This document shows positions 1 to 4,059 of a stretch of 6,104 nucleotides of DNA, one piece after another; position 1 is the first letter of the stretch; each line of letters begins with the position of its first letter. Where the stretch lies: assembly GCA_016931875.1 (NCBI GenBank), contig JAFGDX010000047.1, positions 1-6,104 on the forward strand, read 5' to 3'. This DNA comes from Prolixibacteraceae bacterium. Its GTDB lineage: Bacteria; Bacteroidota; Bacteroidia; Bacteroidales; Prolixibacteraceae. Under the pieces are notes generated by a model. It was given only the letters and a program-made list of their open reading frames with translations. It was not told where the DNA came from and did not search any database. Position numbers and translations under genes: made by a program.

Positions 1-681
1 ATTGAATTACAGGCGCATGGCAACGAACTGGCTTTCCGCGACATTTATGTGCGCGAAATCAATACCGACCACATCGGACTGAGCGACGAAGAAATTGCCA
101 ACGGCTTTGTTTCGCTTTTTAACGGGAAAAACCTGGATGGCTGGCAGGGAAACAAAACCGATTACTATGCCGAAAACGGCGAATTGGTTGTAAACCCTGA
201 ACGTGGCGGACACGGAAATTTATTTACTGAAAAAGAATACAGCGATTTTGTTTTCCGTTTCGACTTTCAGCTGACACCCGGGGCAAATAACGGACTGGGA
301 ATCAGGGCGCCGCTTGAAGGCGATGCCGCTTACGTGGGAATGGAATTGCAGATACTGGACAACACAGCGCCCATTTACGCCAACCTGCACGAGTATCAGT
401 ATCATGGCTCTGTTTACGGAGTAATTCCTGCCAAACGTGGTTTCCTGAATCCGGTGGGTGAATGGAATTCAGAAGAAGTAATTGTTCAGGGTTCAAAAAT
501 CAAAATTATTCTGAATGGCGAAACCATACTGGATGGTGATATTAAAGAGGCCAGCAAAAACGGCACACTTGACGGAAATGACCACCCCGGACTGGAGCGC
601 GAAAAAGGATACATCGGGTTTTTAGGCCACGGTTCGGAATTAAAATTTAAAAATATCAGAATAAAAGATTTGGGTAAGTAA
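1..681 (+). CDS. Tandem DUF1080 (3-keto-disaccharide hydrolase family) protein, 5'-truncated
   Basis: The reading frame is open from base 1 and ends at TAA (679-681), giving 226 residues of a larger protein, so the ATG at 49 is internal and not the true start. Residues 1-20 are the tail of one DUF1080 domain (HGNELAFRDIYVREI). After a short linker a complete second domain runs from about residue 30 to 225 (FVSLFNGKNLDGW near its start, HGSELKFKNIRIKDL at its end). The two tails align (HGxELxFxxIxhc+[DE]-type pattern), which directly shows a repeated domain. Known of the family: PF06439 is a concanavalin-like beta-sandwich, common in exported Bacteroidota and Planctomycetes proteins, now linked to hydrolysis of 3-keto-glycosides. 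Inferred: an exported or periplasmic carbohydrate-active protein; any signal peptide lies outside the window. The gene is followed by a strong terminator and converges on the aldolase gene. Family assignment is firm; the substrate is unknown. Confidence 0.88.
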   Translation: MELQAHGNELAFRDIYVREINTDHIGLSDEEIANGFVSLFNGKNLDGWQGNKTDYYAENGELVVNPERGGHGNLFTEKEYSDFVFRFDFQLTPGANNGLGIRAPLEGDAAYVGMELQILDNTAPIYANLHEYQYHGSVYGVIPAKRGFLNPVGEWNSEEVIVQGSKIKIILNGETILDGDIKEASKNGTLDGNDHPGLEREKGYIGFLGHGSELKFKNIRIKDLGK

Positions 682-734
682 CCTTTGGGGTTAACTTAAC
701 TCAATTCGATAGTAATAGTTTGATTAAGTAAATG

Positions 735-768
735 CAGGACTTCATATTTTTTGAAGTCCTGTTTTTTT
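735..768 (+). terminator. Rho-independent terminator of the DUF1080 gene
   Basis: A perfect 10-bp stem (CAGGACTTCA at 735-744 pairing with TGAAGTCCTG at 752-761) with a 7-base loop is followed at once by seven T residues (762-768). It lies 53 bases after the DUF1080 stop codon and is oriented to end that transcript. Confidence 0.9.
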
Positions 769-890
769 GAGCCGTTTAATGCAAGGGTCATGTTTGCGAA
801 CGTTTCTATTCGTCGGACAGAATACCTCCCGGCTTTGAACACGTAGTGCGGGGGTGCCGGTAAAAGAGTTGGCACACACGGTTTTTCTCA

Positions 891-928
891 TAAAAAAAAC
901 CGCCTCCCAAAAAAGGGAAACGGTTTTT
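891..928 (-). terminator. Rho-independent terminator of the class IIA aldolase gene
   Basis: On the - strand, AAAACCGTTTCCC (927-915) pairs with GGGAGGCGGTTTT (908-896) across a six-T loop. The 13-bp stem is closed throughout if two G-U pairs are allowed, and it continues into a T-run (complement of A892-A899). It starts about 20 bases after the aldolase stop codon. Read on the + strand, the two wobble positions become C-A mismatches, so the hairpin is stronger in the - strand transcript. About 120 bases of featureless DNA (769-890) separate it from the opposing terminator at 735-768. Confidence 0.88.
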
Positions 929-947
929 GAAGTATTGAATTTAATCG

Positions 948-2024
948 TTAAATGCTGTCAACTGCATTTAAGTCATCAAAAGCAACTTTTAAACGGGCAA
1001 TCATCGACTCTTCGGCTTTGCGAACCCAAACACGCGGGTCGTAGAATTTTTTGTTGGGTTTGTCTTCTCCTTCCGGGTTACCAATTTGTCCTTGCAAATA
1101 ACCGTGGTTGGCTTCTTCAAAATCACGTACACCTTTCCAGTAAGCCCACTGCGTATCGGTATCAATATTCATTTTAATAACTCCGTAGGAAATGGCTTCG
1201 CGAATTTCTTCATGAGAAGAACCGGAGCCGCCGTGGAAAACAAAGTTCACCGGTTTTTCTTCGGTGCCCAGTTTTTCCTGAATATATTTCTGCGAGTTGT
1301 CCAGAATTTTTGGTGTAAGTTTTACGTTGCCCGGTTTGTAAACCCCGTGCACATTGCCAAACGAAGCAGCAATGGTAAAATTGGGGCTGATTTTGCTTAA
1401 CTCTTCATAAGCATAGCAAACTTCTTCGGGCTGGGTATATAATTTTGAACTGTCAACGCCGGTGTTGTCAACGCCGTCTTCTTCACCGCCGGTAATTCCC
1501 AGTTCAATTTCAAGGGTCATTCCCATTTTGCTCATTCTTTCCAGGTATTTTTTGCTGATTTCGATATTTTCTTCCAGCGGTTCTTCTGAAAGGTCGAGCA
1601 TGTGTGAACTAAACAATGGTTTTCCGGTTTCGGCAAAATGTTTTTCGCTGGCATCCAGCAAACCGTCAATCCAGGGAAGCAATTTTTTAGCGGCGTGGTC
1701 GGTATGTAAAATAACACGCACACCATAGGCTTCGGCCAGGGTATGAATGTGTTTTGCACCGGCAACTGCGCCCAAAATGGCCGCTTCCTGCCCTTCCAGT
1801 TTTAACCCTTTTCCTGCATTAAAAACAGCGCCACCGTTTGAAAACTGAATGATAACCGGAGCATTTACCAGTTTTGCGGCTTCCATAACTGCGTTTACTG
1901 AAGATGAACTTACAACATTTACTGCCGGAAGTGCAAACTGGTTTTCCTTTGCTACTTTGAAAATAAACTGTAAATCGGATCCGGTAACCACACCCGCTTT
2001 AACTGTTTCAGCTATTTTTCCCAT
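948..2024 (-). CDS. fbaA: Class IIA fructose-1,6-bisphosphate aldolase
   Basis: This 358-residue protein is full length for the E. coli FbaA type (359) and resembles it end to end. It cleaves fructose-1,6-bisphosphate reversibly to dihydroxyacetone phosphate and glyceraldehyde-3-phosphate in cytosolic glycolysis and gluconeogenesis. Visible landmarks are: the HTDH motif with catalytic Asp109 and zinc ligand His110; LEIELGITGGEEDGVDN around residues 171-187 with the active-site loop Glu182; zinc ligands His226 (GNVHGVYKPGN) and His264 (FHGGSGS); and the phosphate/substrate motif NIDTDTQW from Asn286. The C-terminus (MIARLKVAFDDLNAVDSI) is also of the family type. The ATG at 2024 is chosen because MGKIAETVKAGVVTG aligns with the family's N-terminus and a good promoter lies about 40 bases upstream. 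No Shine-Dalgarno sequence is visible, as is usual in Bacteroidota. The gene is monocistronic, with its own promoter and terminator, and divergent from the class IIB aldolase. No key residue is missing. Confidence 0.97.
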   Translation of the reverse strand: MGKIAETVKAGVVTGSDLQFIFKVAKENQFALPAVNVVSSSSVNAVMEAAKLVNAPVIIQFSNGGAVFNAGKGLKLEGQEAAILGAVAGAKHIHTLAEAYGVRVILHTDHAAKKLLPWIDGLLDASEKHFAETGKPLFSSHMLDLSEEPLEENIEISKKYLERMSKMGMTLEIELGITGGEEDGVDNTGVDSSKLYTQPEEVCYAYEELSKISPNFTIAASFGNVHGVYKPGNVKLTPKILDNSQKYIQEKLGTEEKPVNFVFHGGSGSSHEEIREAISYGVIKMNIDTDTQWAYWKGVRDFEEANHGYLQGQIGNPEGEDKPNKKFYDPRVWVRKAEESMIARLKVAFDDLNAVDSI

Positions 2025-2324
2025 AATTTCAACTATTTAATTTATTATTGACTGCATTAAACAACACAAAATTACGATTTCAGTTTTGGCGTTGCAAAAT
2101 TCAGGTGTTAACGAAGATTAAATTCTTCATTATTTAATATTCCTGATTAACAATTCATTAATTCATTCCTGCAAAGCAAAAACAGTTGTTCTGAAATCGT
2201 GCTATCTTCAACCCAATATTAAAGTTAAATTTTATGATCTGCACTTTTTAAAGCGGATTGAATTATTGAATTTTAACTACATTCACGTTGCAAAAATTAA
2301 AAATCAAATCTAACTCAAAATAAA
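2025..2324. other. Divergent intergenic region between the two aldolase genes
   Basis: These 300 AT-rich bases separate the two divergent aldolase starts. The - strand promoter is clear (2067-2098). For the + strand gene I found no full TTTG-N19-21-TAnnTTTG site; TATCTTCA at 2203-2210 is a partial -7 match but lacks a correctly spaced upstream TTTG. A small imperfect dyad, GAAGA-N6-TCTTC, sits at 2113-2128. The leader just before the ATG at 2325 is A-rich (AACTCAAAATAAA) with no Shine-Dalgarno motif. No RNA gene or small ORF stands out. Confidence 0.6.
2067..2098 (-). promoter_or_regulatory. Bacteroidota-type promoter for the class IIA aldolase
   Basis: On the - strand, TTTG (2098-2095) is separated by 20 bases from TAATTTTG (2074-2067), matching the TTTG / TAnnTTTG consensus of the Bacteroidota primary sigma factor. 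The predicted transcription start is near 2060, giving an AT-rich leader of roughly 35-40 bases before the ATG at 2024. Both elements match the consensus fully; the start site itself is inferred. Confidence 0.65.
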
Positions 2325-3320
2325 ATGGCAATAAGTTACAAAGATTTAGGGTTGGTAAATAGTAAAGAATTATTTGCCAAAGCCGTTGCAGGCGGGTATG
2401 CTATTCCTGCATACAATTTTAATAATCTGGAACAATTGCAGGCAATTCTGCAGGCTTGTGTTGAAACAAAATCACCGGTTATTTTGCAGGTTTCTTCAGG
2501 AGCGCGCAAATATGCCAATGCCACGTTGCTGCGTAACATGGCCAAGGGTGCCGTTGAATATGTAAAGGAACTGGGTTGCGAAGTTCCGATTGTTCTCCAT
2601 CTGGATCATGGCGACACATTCGAGCTTTGCAAGGATTGTATTGACAATGGTTTTTCTTCAGTAATGATTGATGGTTCACACCATTCGTATGAAGAAAACG
2701 TGGCGTTAACCAAAAAAGTGGTGGAATATGCTCATGCCCACGATGTAACCGTGGAAGGTGAGTTGGGTGTTTTAGCCGGAGTTGAAGATGATGTGGTGGC
2801 CGAAAAATCAACGTATACCCGCCCGGAAGAGGTGGAAGATTTTGTGGCCAAAACGGGGGTCGATTCACTGGCCATTTCTATCGGAACTTCTCACGGAGCA
2901 AACAAGTTTACACCGGCACAGTGCACCCGCAACGAAGACGGCATTTTAGTTCCGCCAATGTTACGTTTCGATATTCTGGAAGAAATTGAAAAACGTATTC
3001 CGGGTTTCCCGATTGTTCTTCATGGTTCTTCGTCTGTTCCGCAAGAGCAGGTGGCCCTTATCAACAAATATGGCGGCGCACTGAAAGATGCGGTTGGCAT
3101 TCCGGAAGAATGGTTGCGCAGGGCGGCCAAATCAGCCGTTTGCAAAATTAATATTGATTCTGACGGCCGTTTGGCAATGACCGCAGCAATCCGGAAAGTA
3201 ATGGCTGAAAAACCCGGCGAATTTGACCCGCGAAAATATTTGGGCCCCGCCCGCGACTCATTAAAAGAGCTGTACAAACACAAAAACCAAAATGTGTTGG
3301 GTTCAGCAGGTCAGGCATAA
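2325..3320 (+). CDS. fba: Class IIB fructose-bisphosphate aldolase
   Basis: This complete 331-residue protein has the length and sequence style of the Bacteroides-type class IIB fructose-bisphosphate aldolases. It catalyses the same zinc-dependent reversible cleavage as its divergent neighbour. Visible landmarks are: LHLDHGD with catalytic Asp94 and zinc ligand His95; SSVMIDGSHHSYEENV (111-126); VEGELG with Glu144 and Glu146; GTSHG with zinc ligand His190; LHGSSSVPQ with zinc ligand His233; and KINIDSDGRLAMTAAIR with Asn276 and Asp278. An insert between the last zinc ligand and the NIDSD motif (INKYGGALKDAVGIPEEW) is typical of this longer IIB/Calvin-cycle-like branch and absent from short tagatose-bisphosphate aldolases. 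The ATG at 2325 gives the family N-terminus MAISYKDLGLVNSKELF. A strong hairpin follows the stop, so the gene looks monocistronic. Tagatose-1,6-bisphosphate activity cannot be excluded from sequence, but the fructose-bisphosphate enzyme is much more likely. Confidence 0.96.
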   Translation: MAISYKDLGLVNSKELFAKAVAGGYAIPAYNFNNLEQLQAILQACVETKSPVILQVSSGARKYANATLLRNMAKGAVEYVKELGCEVPIVLHLDHGDTFELCKDCIDNGFSSVMIDGSHHSYEENVALTKKVVEYAHAHDVTVEGELGVLAGVEDDVVAEKSTYTRPEEVEDFVAKTGVDSLAISIGTSHGANKFTPAQCTRNEDGILVPPMLRFDILEEIEKRIPGFPIVLHGSSSVPQEQVALINKYGGALKDAVGIPEEWLRRAAKSAVCKINIDSDGRLAMTAAIRKVMAEKPGEFDPRKYLGPARDSLKELYKHKNQNVLGSAGQA

Positions 3321-3336
3321 CAAATAAAAATATTTA

Positions 3337-3373
3337 AAATAAAGAAGGATGGCAAAACCATCCTTCTTTATTT
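3337..3373 (+). terminator. Terminator of the class IIB aldolase gene
   Basis: A perfect 16-bp stem (AAATAAAGAAGGATGG at 3337-3352, CCATCCTTCTTTATTT at 3358-3373) encloses a five-base loop CAAAA, 16 bases after the stop codon. The T-rich part of the downstream arm (CTTTATTTATAT) supplies the U-tract. The sequence on the other side is A-rich (T-rich on the - strand), so the hairpin could work in both directions. Confidence 0.9.
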
Positions 3374-3573
3374 ATATCCATGCACAAATCCTGCTTTTTA
3401 CAAATTGCTGCACTTTGTCGGGCAAAACAGCCCGGTAAAATTAAAAAAAGCTATAGTAATACATTTCATTTCAAAATCAGAGTTACTATAAAAAAGAACC
3501 ACTGCTCAAAAGCCGAAAATATCGCCATATTTTATCATTTCATTCACTTTGTTTAACATTATGTCAATCCGGA

Positions 3574-3605
3574 TTTCATCCTTAACAGAACAAAAAGTAT
3601 TTTTG
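3574..3605 (+). promoter_or_regulatory. Possible Bacteroidota-type promoter inside the intergenic region
   Basis: TTTC (3574-3577), a one-base variant of TTTG, lies 20 bases before TATTTTTG (3598-3605), a full match to TAnnTTTG. No coding gene follows closely, so it could drive a small RNA, a long leader of the beta-helix gene, or be a chance match in AT-rich DNA. Confidence 0.3.
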
Positions 3606-3761
3606 CATACATATACTATTTAGATTGATTATAAATTACGTTTTTTTTGTTTTAAATTTATTGTTTAACAAGACGATGATGTACTTCCGGTAAGCGTAAA
3701 ATTCAATAGAAAAATCGTTAGACTTTTTAGTAATTATTTTAGAAAATTATAATTGAATCAT

Positions 3762-3785
3762 CCGATCTTCGGCAATGGTTTTTTT
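3762..3785 (+). terminator. Weak terminator-like hairpin in the intergenic region
   Basis: CCGA (3762-3765) and TCGG (3769-3772) can form a 4-bp stem with a TCT loop, followed six bases later by seven T residues (3779-3785). The stem is short and the gap before the T-run is atypical. It is listed because a promoter-like site lies about 160 bases upstream. Confidence 0.25.
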
Positions 3786-3817
3786 AATTTATCCATCGTT
3801 TGAAACTGAACAATATC

Positions 3818-3843
3818 TCCTTTCAGACATGTTCCTTTCAGAC
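3818..3843 (+). repeat. 11-bp direct repeat TCCTTTCAGAC, two copies 15 bp apart
   Basis: TCCTTTCAGAC occurs at 3818-3828 and again at 3833-3843, separated by ATGT, in otherwise AT-rich DNA about 220-240 bases upstream of the beta-helix start codon. The two copies are exact. Confidence 0.6.
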
Positions 3844-3880
3844 CAAAAAACAGACGTAAATTATAAAATTACTCCAATTT

Positions 3881-3924
3881 ATTCTAAAATAGAATCTAAT
3901 TATTCTACAGTTTCAAATTTTGAA
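3881..3924. repeat. Cluster of small dyads: ATTCTA/TAGAAT/ATTCTA and TTCAAA-T-TTTGAA
   Basis: ATTCTA (3881-3886), TAGAAT (3890-3895) and ATTCTA (3902-3907) form alternating inverted copies. The odd palindrome TTCAAA-T-TTTGAA follows at 3912-3924. In addition CAGTTTCAAA (3908-3917) is the exact reverse complement of TTTGAAACTG at 3799-3808, about 100 bases upstream. They are exact, but short enough to arise by chance in AT-rich sequence. Confidence 0.45.
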
Positions 3925-3983
3925 TATTATGCTAAATTTTAAAAATAAATTACTACTCTAACTTCCTATGTTATTGAAACTTA

Positions 3984-4042
3984 TTTCGCAGAGAATACTT
4001 TTTTCTATATTTGTGCCGTTAGAGAGTTAAAATCTAGTTTTG
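3984..4042 (+). promoter_or_regulatory. Two overlapping promoter candidates for the beta-helix gene
   Basis: Candidate one is TTTC (3984-3987), an 18-base spacer, then TATATTTG (4006-4013); it predicts a transcript starting near 4020 and a leader of about 40 bases. Candidate two uses the TTTG at 4010-4013 as its upstream element, then a 21-base spacer and TAGTTTTG (4035-4042); it predicts a start near 4049, only about 10 bases before the ATG at 4060. Both -7 boxes match TAnnTTTG fully. Confidence 0.55.
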
Positions 4043-4059
4043 TAATTATATTGTTAAAT

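Larger units (their letters stand above)
3374..4005. other. AT-rich intergenic region without a convincing gene
   Basis: About 630 bases lie between the class IIB aldolase terminator and the promoter of the beta-helix gene. Contents seen: a GC hairpin at 3419-3434 (CGGGC/GCCCG, six-base loop); an 8-bp inverted repeat TATAGTAA (3452-3459) / TTACTATA (3483-3490); a promoter-like site at 3574-3605; a short hairpin with a T-run at 3762-3785; an 11-bp direct repeat (3818-3828, 3833-3843); and clustered small dyads at 3881-3924. The longest ATG frame I find is 58 codons (3380-3556, + strand). It is rich in Lys, His, Cys and Phe, resembles nothing I know, and is probably chance. No tRNA, IS end or CRISPR repeat is visible. 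Confidence 0.7.

Noticed and set aside
769..890. GC-richer stretch between the two convergent terminators, considered for an RNA gene
   Set aside because: Only about 120 bases, with no strong stem set, promoter or conserved RNA motif that I can recognise.
854..1728. Open frames of 88-107 codons on the + strand over the class IIA aldolase gene and its terminator
   Set aside because: They are antisense to a clearly conserved gene and encode no recognisable protein; the first also crosses the terminator hairpin.
2479..2868. 129-codon open frame on the - strand within the class IIB aldolase gene
   Set aside because: It lies wholly inside a well supported gene and its product is His/Pro-rich with no family resemblance; a frame shadow.
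3452..3490. 8-bp inverted repeat TATAGTAA / TTACTATA with a 23-base spacer, considered as a mobile-element end or operator
   Set aside because: Short, AT-only apart from one G/C pair, and without target-site duplication or transposase; expected by chance in such DNA.
3380..3556. 58-codon + strand frame just after the class IIB aldolase terminator
   Set aside because: No promoter or recognisable motif, odd Lys/His/Cys/Phe-rich composition, and it runs across two inverted repeats; most likely chance.
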